Assembly: GCA_951799425.1 (NCBI GenBank)
Contig: OX637393.1
Location: 40,178,378-40,242,377, forward strand
DNA: 64,000 nt
Origin: Ilex aquifolium
Lineage: Eukaryota > Streptophyta > Magnoliopsida > Aquifoliales > Aquifoliaceae
Direction of reading: 5' to 3'
Positions 11,039 to 20,863 of this stretch are shown here, piece after piece. A model generated the notes under the pieces. It was given only the letters and a program-made list of their open reading frames with translations. It did no database searches and was not told where the DNA came from. Each line of letters opens with the position of its first letter. The first letter of the stretch is position 1. The position numbers were made by a program, and so were the translations under genes.

Positions 11039-12527
11039 TTTGCCTCTAAATGTTATATATCTGATATGAAATCATCCTCGTTGAATACCCATGAAATCTC
11101 TTTTCTTGCTTGAAAACCCTAGTTTTTGGAGAGTGATGGATTTTCTTCTTAAATTCTTCCTTTATTATTCATTTTGAAACTATAGTGCTTTGTGTTGAGT
11201 AATAAAATGATGTTGTTGTGATCTCTTGTATTTTTCTTAATTGGTTATTGGAATTGTCACATGATAAATTTAGAGATTTTTGAGATATTCTTGTAAATTG
11301 AGAAATTGAGTTTGGTATTGTATCTCTTATGAGTGTGGGATGATCATGGGTGGCCTTTGACGAGATATCGTAGAGTGGGTAGACTTGTTGTTTGCTCTGT
11401 GTGGGTTTGCATTTTTCCTATCATTCGTAGTGGGGTTAGTGTTTTGGCAAGACTAAACCACTATTCGCTCACGGTGCCGTGTCAGAAGGTTAGTATACTA
11501 ATGCCTTGGTTGGATACGTCACTGCCATTGGTATGGCATACGTCCTTCCTAAAGGATGGATATCTTTGAGAAGATTTGTGTGTGTGTGTGGGCTAGATAT
11601 TACTCAATGTGTTGATTCATGAGGTTTTCCTCGCATCATGTTTGAGATACATATACATATTGTTGTGGAATATTTGAGTTATGGATTACTGTTATTGTTG
11701 TGGAAATGGTTTCCTACAAGGACTTGTGGAAGTATGGGATTCTACAAGGTCTTGTGGAAAAATGGTTTATATTTTGGAAATGGTTATTTATTGTAGCGGG
11801 GTTTTTTTTTTGTTACTGCTCATTTAATTTAATGTTGCTACTTAAACTTGAGATCTGTTTTAAAATGTCCTTGTTTTACTTCAAAATTAGATATGTTAAT
11901 TGTAAAATGAGACTGACCATTTTATATGCTTTTATAAACCTTGTTTAGGTTTGGAAGGATTTTCCTACAGAACTTCGTGCTCACCCCCCCTACCTACCCA
12001 CATTTCAGATTATATACTTGAGGAGAAGCTGGGAGTCGAGGAGCCAGTACACTGGAAGACTCGGATCGACGGGAGTGTGGATCCCGAGGTGGATGCTTAG
12101 AGCATTACCTTCTTTTGTTCTAGATTGAGATTTTGTAAAACTCAATATTTTTGTTATTCCGCTGCATAGAATTAGTCTGATTCTTTTGGGGATGGAAGTG
12201 CCGTAGTTAGGCACATTCTTTTGGATGACATTGTATTTATGGTAAATGGTGTATTAAATTCTTTTGATTACGAAGTTATTTAGTCGCTCTCATGATCGTG
12301 AATGGTTTTAGATAGTAATGTCGTCCAAAGTGGATATGGACTGTTTTAATGTAAAAGAAGAATTGCATGTGGTTATATGAGTATGGATAAATGGACCCGG
12401 TGTGGTCAATGTTTACTTATAAATGGACCCGGTGTGGTCAATGTTGTTTTGGGTAGAGCTCCCTGTACAAAGGAGACTCTGTCCGAATTTTGTTAAAATA
12501 AGAACCCCCGGTTTTTGGGGCGTTACA
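10287..12527 (+). repeat. element 2 5' LTR, 2,241 bp
   Basis: Runs from TGTAAACCCCC to GGGGCGTTACA and is directly followed by the primer site. It contains AT microsatellites at about 10537-10558 and 11008-11035. Relative to the 3' LTR it lacks about 50 bp near 11080. Confidence 0.9.
12387..12443. repeat. 32-bp tandem duplication in element 2 LTR
   Basis: ATAAATGGACCCGGTGTGG is repeated at 12387 and 12419. The LTRs of element 4 carry a single copy (about 32838 and 38659). Confidence 0.8.
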
Positions 12528-12532
12528 AAGTT

Positions 12533-12545
12533 TGGTATCAGAGCC
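12533..12545 (+). promoter_or_regulatory. element 2 primer binding site (tRNA-iMet)
   Basis: TGGTATCAGAGCC, five bases after the 5' LTR, complements the 3' end of plant initiator methionine tRNA, which primes minus-strand DNA synthesis. Confidence 0.9.
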
Positions 12546-12717
12546 TAGGCTTTAGGTCTTAGATGGGAGCTAGAGGTTATGGATTACCACTAGGGAAGTA
12601 GGATTAAGTTGAAGGAAATTGTTGGTCTAATTTTATATGAACCTTATGCTTTAGATTAAAGTGATATTTAGGATGACTTGTACATCAATGAAACTAAATT
12701 GTGAATTGATGTGCAGG

Positions 12718-13710
12718 ATGGACGGTGAACGTGTACGTGGACGTGGACGTGGATGTGGACGTGGGTGTGGTCGTGGAGGTCAAGCAAACCCACCACTTCC
12801 CGATGCAATGAATGGCATTTATCAATGCCTAAGGGAGCTAACCACTCTGGTACAACACCAGAATGGGAACAACAATCACAATGGAGGGGCTCATCCACTA
12901 ACCCAAGTGCCGGGCAACGGGGACGACAACCGAAGGATGGTAGTTCTTCAGAAATTTCTGAGCCAACACCCACTTGCCTTCCAAGGGAGCTCTAACCCCT
13001 TGGATGCGGATAAATGGATCCGTCGGGTGAAGAAGATATGTGACGGCATGGGGATAGTTAAGGATCTTCGGGTCGACTTGGCTACTTATCTATTAGAGGG
13101 GGATGCCGACCATCGATGGGACTCAGTGAAGAGGAGAAGGGACACAGATGCTTTTACTTGGGAGGAGTTTGACCAAATCTTCCACGACAAGTACTTTCCG
13201 GAATCAGTAAGAGACAGAATGAAGGCCGATTTTCTTATTCTCCGACAAGGCAGCATGACGGTGGCCGAGTACGAGAGGAGGTTTGATGAGCTATCCCGTT
13301 ATGCTATGGAGTTTATATCTACTGAGGCCAGCAGGGCCAAGCGCTTCGAGCAGGGCTTGAGGCCTGTCATCCGGGAGAAGTTGGTGGCCCTTAAGATCCG
13401 GGAGTATGGGGATCTAGTTGACCGAGCTACACTTATGGAGAGAGATATAGAGGACAGTCAGCGACGACAAAGCTTCGCGAGAGGAGGTCCGATCAGGACG
13501 GGCACTAGCACTAGTGGAGTGCAGCGGGCAGCACCATACCGATGTCCAGACCAGGCAGGTGGACAGAGACTTTTGACAGCCCGAGGAGATGGAGTGGCTC
13601 AGACTAGAACAAGCAATGACCCGCGTCAATGCTTTGCATGCGGAGAGTTTGGGCACTTCAAGCATAGATGTCCCTTGTTTCCACCAAGGAGCAATCAAGC
13701 AGCCGGGTAA
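12718..13710 (+). pseudogene. element 2 gag (Ty3/gypsy) with zinc knuckle
   Basis: The frame is open for 331 codons from ATG at 12718 (MDGERVRGRGRG); an upstream in-frame ATG at 12661 is less likely because element 4 also begins at the Arg/Gly-rich segment. The Retrotrans_gag core follows (ATYLLEGDADHRWD, FDQIFHDKYFPESVRDRM, DFLILRQGSMTVAEYERRF, KRFEQGLRPVIREKL). A CCHC knuckle CFACGEFGHFKHRC lies at 13630-13671. Gag forms the particle shell and binds element RNA. It ends at TAA 13708-13710, where relatives read on into protease, so this stop is probably a mutation. Gag itself could still be made if the LTR were active. Confidence 0.85.
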
Positions 13711-15326
13711 GTACCAGCAAACAAGCCACCTCTACAAAGGCCAGCACAGCAGCGACCGTTACAAGCTCAAGCCCCCGACGGTGCCAATCAAGGGAGAGTT
13801 TTTGCTTTGACTCAACCGGAGGAGGACGCTTCCAATGCCGTAGTGGAAGGTATCGTGCTTCTTTATAATTCTTGGACCTGAATTTTATTTGACCCCGGTG
13901 CTACACATTCATTCATACGCACGAGATATGCACTTAATCTGGGTTTGGATTTTGAGAAACTTGAACATACTTTGAGTATTGATATGCCAACGGGAGAACG
14001 GTTGGACACAACAAGGGTGTGTAGAGGATGTGTGCTTCGTATTGGGGAGCAAGAGTTGATTGCAGATTTGGTTGTGTTAGACATGAAGGGGTACGGTATT
14101 ATATTTGGGATGAATTTGTTGTCCGCTTTCCGTGCGGTGATGGATTGTTTTCGCAAGCGGATCTCATTCCAATTACCGGGAGGGGTAGTCTTTACTTTCA
14201 TGAATGATCGCAATTCTTCCCATCCATTTTCTACTACGGGTAGTAGATTCTTGAAAGCTAAGGCGGGGAGCCACTTGAGTTTCTTAGCTAGCTTGATGGG
14301 AGATAATCGGGATAGATCCCAACCGGATGTGATGTTGATAGTATCGGATTTTCTGGATGTTTTTCCCGATAAATTACCTGGGTTACCCCCCACAACGAGA
14401 GATTGAATTCAAGATTGATCTCTATCCGGGAACCGAACCCATATCCATTGATCCCAATAGAATGACACCTTTGGAGTTGAAGGAGCTACGGAAGTATTAG
14501 ACCATCTGTTGGCTATTGGGTTTATCCGTTTGAGTACTTCACCTTGGGGAGCCCCGGTCCTCTTTGTGAAGAAGTATGACGAAACGCTTCGGTTATGCAC
14601 GGACTACCGAAGGTTGAATCGGGTGACAGTGAAGAATAAATACCCATTGCCACGAATAGATGACTTATTTGATCAGTTGAGGGGTTCTAAGTATTACTCC
14701 AAGATTGATCTTCGCACTGGGTATCATTAACTGCGGATTAAGGAGGAGGATATTCCTAAGATAGTTTTCGTACTCGATATGGTCATTTCGAATATACGGT
14801 GATGCCGTTCGGACTGACTAATGCACCAGCAGCCTTCATGGATTTGATGCATAGGGTATTTCGGCCATACCTCAATCAGTTTGTCATTGTGTTCATTGAT
14901 GACATCTTGATTTATTCACAGACCCAAGAGGAACATGCACGCCACCTCTCGATTGTGCTACAGACGCTGAGAGAGCATAAGTTGTATGCGAAGATGAGTA
15001 AATGCGAGTTTTGGATGAAGGAAGTGAAATTCCTTGGGCATGTTGTGTCCGAGCAGGGAGTAGCTGTTGATCCCGCAAAGATTGAAGTCGTGATGAAATG
15101 GGAACCACCGAAGAATGTGACCGAAGTACGTAGTTTCTTGGGTTTGGCAGACTATTACCGGAGGTTTGTAGAAGGGTTCTCAGAGCTTGCGATGCCGATG
15201 ACTCGCCTTACAAAGAAGGAGGAGAAATTCTTGTGGACTCAAGAGTATGAACTTGCTTTTCGCACTTTGAAGGAGAAGTTGACAACATCTCCTGTTCTCA
15301 TTATTCCGAGCAGTGGGGAAGGACAC
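13711..15326 (+). pseudogene. element 2 protease and reverse transcriptase, 5' part of pol
   Basis: Protease shows a DPGATHSFIR active-site block near 13891 and VIFG-type IIFGMNLL. Pro replaces the usual Ser or Thr of D-T/S-G, as it also does in element 4. Reverse transcriptase shows [54 protein letters not shown] and the FIDD catalytic motif at 14892-14903. Damage: TGA at 13879-13881 (CGA to TGA), a frame change at about 14388-14400, TAA at 14728-14730 (CAA to TAA) and a 1-nt deletion near 14765. Element 3 interrupts the gene after 15326, and it resumes at 27014 with RNase H. Confidence 0.88.
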
Positions 15327-15680
15327 TGTAAAACCCGGAAAATTTGAACTTTTTCTAAAAAGGGCAAAATAGTAATTTGCCACTATAATGCGTATTTAAA
15401 ATACTCATGTTCTAGACCTCGGAGGAGGAAACGGAGTTCGCTGTTGGATTCGTATCGCGAAAACGAGTCACCTTGTCAAATTTCATCGAATTCCGAGGTA
15501 ATCGGATTTTGCACGTCGTTCGAGGCGACTGCGTGGCGAATTACCTCACGAACGTCCCCATAAATAAATTTTATAAAATTTCCTTAAAATTAAGTTAAAG
15601 TTCAAATAAAATTAATTTGAACTTAAACCGGAATCAAATAAATCATTTCGGGACGGAATCGGACCCGATTAAGCGGGGGA

Positions 15681-15722
15681 CACGTGGCGCAACGTGGGCT
15701 AAGTATTTAAAATTATATAAAG
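15681..15722 (+). promoter_or_regulatory. G-box/ABRE-like pair and TATA box in element 3 LTR
   Basis: CACGTGGC (15681-15688) and AACGTGGG (15691-15698) supply two ACGT cores just upstream of TATATAAAG (15714-15722). In the 3' LTR the first box is kept (24883-24890) while the second reads AACGTTGG. ACGT pairs of this type bind plant bZIP factors in abscisic acid responses. Activity here is inferred. Confidence 0.5.
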
Positions 15723-17366
15723 GGACAAATATCTGCATTTTAGGCAGAAAATTTCAGCCATTGTGCTGGGTTCAACGTGTGGGAGAAAGAGAGAGAGAAA
15801 AGAGAGAACTTCAAGCTTCCTTCGGCGATTCCCGGACTTCCGTCTCTCGGATTCGGTCGAGCCAAGAGTTAAAGTCGACCCTCTCGACGAGGGCTACGCA
15901 ACCACACCAAGAACAAGGGATTTCACCGAAGATCCAAAGGAGGAGATTTTGGGGAAATCAAGTCTTAGGATCGAGAAGTGTTCTTGAAGCTTCATTCGGG
16001 TGAATTTACGCTTCAAGAGGTAGGGTTCTCCCTACTTTGGTGTAATCTTTCCTTAGTTGTTGGTAGTCTAAATGTTTAATATGTTATGTCTATGATAGAC
16101 CTTAATATATAGGGTTATGGTTATAGAAATGGAAAAGTGAGCTTAGGAATGGCTTAATCTAATTTCTAGCTTAACTTTGGTATATGAAGTTACGTGCGAA
16201 TTATTATGTAACTTGGGGAAATTTGAGGCATGTTATGTGATTTATAAATTGTGCCTAGAAGGTGTTTGATTAAATGCCTTGCTTGAATGGAATGGTTGTT
16301 TTGATCCAATTGAAATAACATGTTTAAGTTCAACTTGTGGAATCATATGCTTATGATATGATTTGTGATTAAATGTGCTTGTTGATATATGCGTGTGTTG
16401 ATATATTAACATTGAGGTAAATATGGTATTTATATGCTTAGGATATAAATTCACCATGGATGTGATGAAATTGTTCATGTGTTGTTCTTGGCATATTGAA
16501 CATTATGTTGTATGCAATGGGACATGGCATTGCATATGCACGGAAGCATCTCATTACATGGGTGTGTGTGCATGGTTGATGTCAACGCCACACTTGGTGA
16601 TTGACGGTATGGCTTGGGGAAGTTGGGTCGAAGACCCAGTTAAGCCGCTTGATTGCATGATAAATTGGGTCGGGATGAGCAAGAAGAGGCATGACGACCT
16701 CTCGGGTGCAAGGCCCGGTGATTTGGGGGGTGCACTCCATTGGTATAAGAGCCCATAAAGTGTACGGGTGTGGAAGACCATTGGTATGAGTCCATGAAAA
16801 AGTCCGATCCCCAGGAAGACCCTAGCTTTGAAAATGTCATTTGATGAAACATAAATGATGAAATGAAACACTTTGGCATTGCATCGTGTTGTAGGAGTCG
16901 GTGAGGACTCGGGTTGAAATGCATGAGGGAGTGACATCTCATTTCATGGCATGGTAGTATTGCATTCCAACTTAGGATGCATGTCCTTGTGAGAAATGGT
17001 TGTTTGCAAATGAATGTTGCATGAGCATGAGCATCTAGGGGGAGAGTAGCCCTTGTAGGAATTACTCTACTGGGCGTTGGCTCACCCTATACGGGAAACA
17101 TTTCAGGTGTTGGGTTTGCATCGGCGGAGGGCTCACTTGGAGAGCATCAAGCATGAAGGGGGCCGGCTTGTGGCCTTAGTATGAGTTTTTGTAAAACTTT
17201 TGTATAAATTCCATTTTGATTGTAAAGATATGGAATTGATTGTAATGAAACTTGTACAAACAACGTTTTATGTTAATAACTTCATTAGGTATGTTTGGGA
17301 TGAGTTTGGAATGGTTTGAAAATGGTTGAAAATGAAAAACTGTTGAAGTGGGCAAAAACTGCCTTT

Positions 17367-17525
17367 GACTACCGGTAGTCAACAGGTAGTCGTGTACCAG
17401 TAGGGTACAACTACCGGTAGTCAACAGGTAGTCGTGTACCAGTAGGGTACAACTACCGGTAGTCAACAGGTAGTCGTTGGTCCAGAAGGTTCCAGCTACC
17501 GGTAGTCAATAAACAGCTACCGGTA
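17367..17525. repeat. 42-bp tandem repeat built on the palindrome GACTACCGGTAGTC
   Basis: Units begin at 17368, 17410 and 17452 (partial). Each starts ACTACCGGTAGTC and ends with the near-palindrome TGTACCAGTAGGGTACA. Two more CTACCGGTAG copies follow near 17496 and 17518. The 3' LTR carries the same array at about 26568-26725, where the last two copies have decayed to CTACTGGTAG. Confidence 0.85.
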
Positions 17526-17816
17526 GTTAGTCCAAAAAAATCTGAAAATTTGAAATTATTTCACCAAGCTTTTGGACCTTGTTTTCTTTAGTTCCAATGA
17601 CACAAATGGACGAAAATTGAGGTAGATTGGGGTACATTGGACCTTGATTGAATTAAATGATTAAAGAAACATAGATCACAACTATGGACAATGATTCCGA
17701 CTTTGGGGAATGTTAACGACGTGGTGTCGGGTAAAGCGACATCCACGGGTATTTTCGCGGGTTGACGGGTTGTCAACGGTTAATAAGGGACCCCCGGATT
17801 TTGGGGCGTCACAGCT

Positions 17817-17829
17817 TGGTATCAGAGCC
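17817..17829 (+). promoter_or_regulatory. element 3 primer binding site (tRNA-iMet)
   Basis: TGGTATCAGAGCC, three bases after the LTR. Confidence 0.9.
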
Positions 17830-18165
17830 TAGGTATACGAATTACTTAGGGCTTGATGGGCATTGGGTCTAGACCATTGCATTCCATATGCGTTTCATGT
17901 TATGTGTTTAAATGCTACATGTTATGTGCTACGTGCTATGTGGATTATATGCATAGTAGAATGTATATGTAAATGAATGCACTAGGTTAGAAAACATAAC
18001 CTTGGGAGTGGGAAAACAGATGAACGGGAGGGTTCATGGTATAAATGTCTACTAAGGAGAGGAATATGCTCCCCTAGTGAGACGATTCGGAAACTCTTTA
18101 TGTTTGAGTGTTGATTCCTATTTTGGGATGCCTTGTAAAACTATATCGCTATTTGACTTATGTAA

Positions 18166-19218
18166 ATGACATATAGAGGGCGTGGACGCCGAGGCGGTAG
18201 GTGGAATAACCAACCACCTCCGGCCTTTGATCACCAAGCCTTTGCAGAGGCTATTGGTGAGGCGGCGGCGACTATTGCATAGGCTAGTGCTACAGCCGCT
18301 ACCATTGCACAGACTGGTGCAAATATGGGACAAGGAGGCTCGAGTAACCTCCAGAAGTTCAAAGCCCATCATCCTCCGATTTTTCTGGGAGGTGCGGATC
18401 CAATGGTAGCCGATCGTTGGATTTGGCAAGTGGAGAAGATCTTGAGGGCTATGGAAATCACTTCCGATGCCACCAAGATAACCCTGGCGAATTTTCAGCT
18501 GGAGGGAGAGTCCCAGCTATAGTGGGATTGGGTGAAGGACTCCAGGAATTTGGAGGCCATGACTTGGGCGGAGTTCCGAGAGCTTTATATGGGAAAGTAT
18601 TTTCCGGCAGCTGCTCGACATGCAAAGGCCCGTGAGTTCTTAGACTTGAGACAGGGAACGATGACGGTGATGGAATATGTGGCTAAGTTCACTGAATTAG
18701 CCCGTTTCGCCGACGATTATGTGGCCACAGACATGGCCAAAGTACGTAAGTTTGAGGATGGCTTGAAGTTGTCCATTCGAGGCAAGATTGTGGGACTTCT
18801 CCTGCAAGACCTCGATTCGATGGTCAAGACTGCAATGGCTATCGAGAGAGAGGTGGAGGATGCGCGCAACATTCGAGAAGCGGGTGTTAAGGACAAAAAG
18901 AAGGAGGGTCAATCTTCTTCTTCTAGTGCGGGAAAGAAGCAAAGGACTTCAGTTCCGCAAGGAGCTCAAGGGCAGAGCCGCGGCTATCAAGGCCAAGGCC
19001 ATGGTCGATTCACCCAAGACAGGGGAAACTTCAGGACCGCCTTCCAGACGGGCCAGAAGACGTGCTATTTTTGTCACCAGCCTGGGCACATGAAGAAGAA
19101 GTGTCCTCAACGGCAGGGATCCCAGAGCTATGGGACATCTCAATCCCAGTCTTCTGTGGGGTAGCCGCAGACACAGTTTATTTCTCCTTACCCCGCCATG
19201 GGTCAAAGGAGTCAGTAC
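18166..19218 (+). pseudogene. element 3 gag with zinc knuckle, broken by three TAG stops
   Basis: From ATG 18166 the frame reads MTYRGRGRRGGRW, a basic Gly/Arg start, then a Retrotrans_gag core (FLGGADPMVADRWIW, EFRELYMGKYFPAAARHA, FLDLRQGTMTVMEYVAKF, KFEDGLKLSIRGKIVGLL). A Lys/Ser-rich linker and a CCHC knuckle CYFCHQPGHMKKKC follow at 19063-19104. In-frame TAG codons stand at 18280-18282 and 19162-19164 (each probably from CAG) and at 18520-18522 (probably from TGG). After the third stop the frame continues to 19218, where element 5 interrupts it; protease follows at 20864. The gag-pro fusion typical of these elements is therefore cut four times. Confidence 0.87.
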
Positions 19219-20858
19219 TGATTGGTTCAAAAACAATCCTATTCCTAACCCTTTAACTACTATCCCTCAATTGATGCAATGTATGAGCAGAAGGAAGGAT
19301 TTCTCCCCCTTTGGGATAGTGTGAAAAGAAAGGGCAATAGGAAAGGGAAATGGGATGATGTAGATATGGGATGTGTATGCACAAAAATGCTCCCCAATCG
19401 CAAGGAGACTTTCGTGAGTTGTATTTTACTTGGAAAGTATTCCAAGGTCGATTCCACAGGGAAGGAAGTGAACAAGTGTGAAAGTGATTTAGTGAAAAAG
19501 AAAATGTAAAATTCTTGTTGTTGGAAATTGTGTGGTGAAATGTGTTTTGGTGAACTTAGAATGAGAGAAAAAGTGTTGGCAATTCCAAGAGGTCCCTCCA
19601 ATAGGTATACTATCTCAACTCAAATCACTCCTCCGATTGAGCAAGAATGAACGGTTGATTCACGGAAAGCCGAGGATGATGTTGGTGAATGCCTAAGCAT
19701 AAACCGTGACTAGGCCTACGGTTTATCAAAGATTCACCAATTCATCCACCTTCAATCCGGTCAAACCGAACCATGGGACTCTAAAGGGAGGGTGTAGAGA
19801 GAGTTGAAATGGTATATCCAAATGAGGATTTCCCTTGGTCTTGCCAACAAAAAGTGTTTAGCTACTCATACTTGGAATGGAAACAACTATGTAATAAAAG
19901 TGCATTGCAAATCTATGAACTTCTAAAGCTACAAAGTACAATAATTCATAAGCTACAAGAAAATGCATTTAATACCATTACATAGTTGTGAAAATGAAGA
20001 ACTTTCATTCATTAATGGTAGAAAGTGGAAGAGGACATTAAACTAGTGTAAAGCATGAAATGACTTACATTAATGGCATTAAAAGAAGTTCTAAAGAGTC
20101 TTAGAGAAGAATGCAAGGCAATGTACTGGAAAAATAAGTGAAAATTATAACTTTCTCTCTCTAGAATCTACTATTCATTGTCTTCCTCGCCAGAGCTTCT
20201 CCCTCTAAAACTATCTAATGTAATGCATGAATGCCTTGGAAAGTTTTCTTCCCTGCCAAAACCCTGCCTGGTCACCTCCTGGTAGCCCCCCTGAGGTGAC
20301 CCCCATCAGTAGGGTGTAGCCCTTGGTGACCTGGACAAAGGAGTGCAGAGATGGTCTGCACACCCAGCTCCTCCTCTGCTCTCTCTCTCTCTTCAGTTAA
20401 GGTTGTAGCTCTAGGGTGCAAAGAGAGGTGTGGGCCCGATGAACAGTGTTGTGGGCGTGTCAGAGGGGTGTGGGGGCCTCTGTGGTGGGACCCTTGATGT
20501 AGCTGAGCAGATTCTGCAGAATTTGGACACTCCAGGAAGTCAGTACCGGTACTGGGTACCGGTACCGCGATTCCAGAAGGTTTTCGGTACCGGTACTGGG
20601 TACCGGTACTGTTATGCATCCTTTTCTGAATTTCTTGATTTCTTTGCTCCCGCTCTATCCTCCAACTATCATTTCAACTCCTTTCATCCCAAGTGGTATG
20701 GGAGGGTCTTTCAAAGCCATGTTTAGCTTCATTCAACTACAAAAACAACAATTTGATGTTAAGACTTTAATCATCATAACTTAGATCATTTAAAGCTCAA
20801 AAGCAAGTGAAATGAGTTGATTAGCATCTTAAAAATATACAAAGTTGTGTGCTAATCA
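19219..20858. mobile_element. element 5: 1,640-bp TG...CA insertion, probable solo LTR
   Basis: It begins TGATTGGTTC and ends GTGCTAATCA, with near-inverted ends TGATTGG and CTAATCA. A perfect AGTAC duplication flanks it (19214-19218 and 20859-20863). Removing it joins gag to protease in the expected order. It has no convincing coding region, primer site or internal LTR pair, so a solo LTR is the simplest reading. A box near 19430-19465 (GTATTCCAAGGTCGATTCCA) recalls long LTRs of Tat/Ogre-type gypsy elements, but that family call is tentative. Confidence 0.75.
20541..20611. repeat. duplicated GTACCGGTAC dyads in element 5
   Basis: CAGTACCGGTACTG (20541-20554) and GGTACCGGTACC (20555-20566) are perfect adjacent palindromes. 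The pair recurs in near-identical form at about 20585-20611. Between the pairs lies TTCCAGAAGGTTT (20571-20583), which fits the TTCnnGAAnnTT pattern of a heat-shock element. Confidence 0.75.
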
Positions 20859-20863
20859 AGTAC

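Larger units (their letters stand above)
15327..17813 (+). repeat. element 3 5' LTR, 2,487 bp
   Basis: TG...CA ends, near-identical partner at 24529-27013, followed directly by a primer site. Long open frames on the minus strand (for example 16554-16937) occur in both LTRs only because the two are copies. Confidence 0.93.

Noticed and set aside
12668..12973. Minus-strand His/Val-rich frame opposite gag
   Set aside because: It is the antisense of the Arg/Gly-rich gag N-terminus and has no independent support.
13891..13920. Pro in place of Ser/Thr in the protease active site of elements 2 and 4 as a novel variant
   Set aside because: Both lineages share it and similar DPGATHSF spellings are, to my knowledge, seen in other plant gypsy elements. 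I would not call it new without a survey.
16554..16937. 127-codon minus-strand frame repeated at 25754-26137
   Set aside because: It lies in the two LTRs of element 3. Both copies exist because the LTRs are about 99 percent identical, not because of coding selection. No domain was recognised.
17176..17466. Minus-strand frame with a repeated peptide (TTGSCTLLVHDYLL), also at 26376-26666
   Set aside because: The peptide repeat is the 42-bp DNA repeat read in one frame.
17367..17525. Regular short repeats as a CRISPR array
   Set aside because: The units are contiguous tandem repeats without unique spacers, in a plant LTR.
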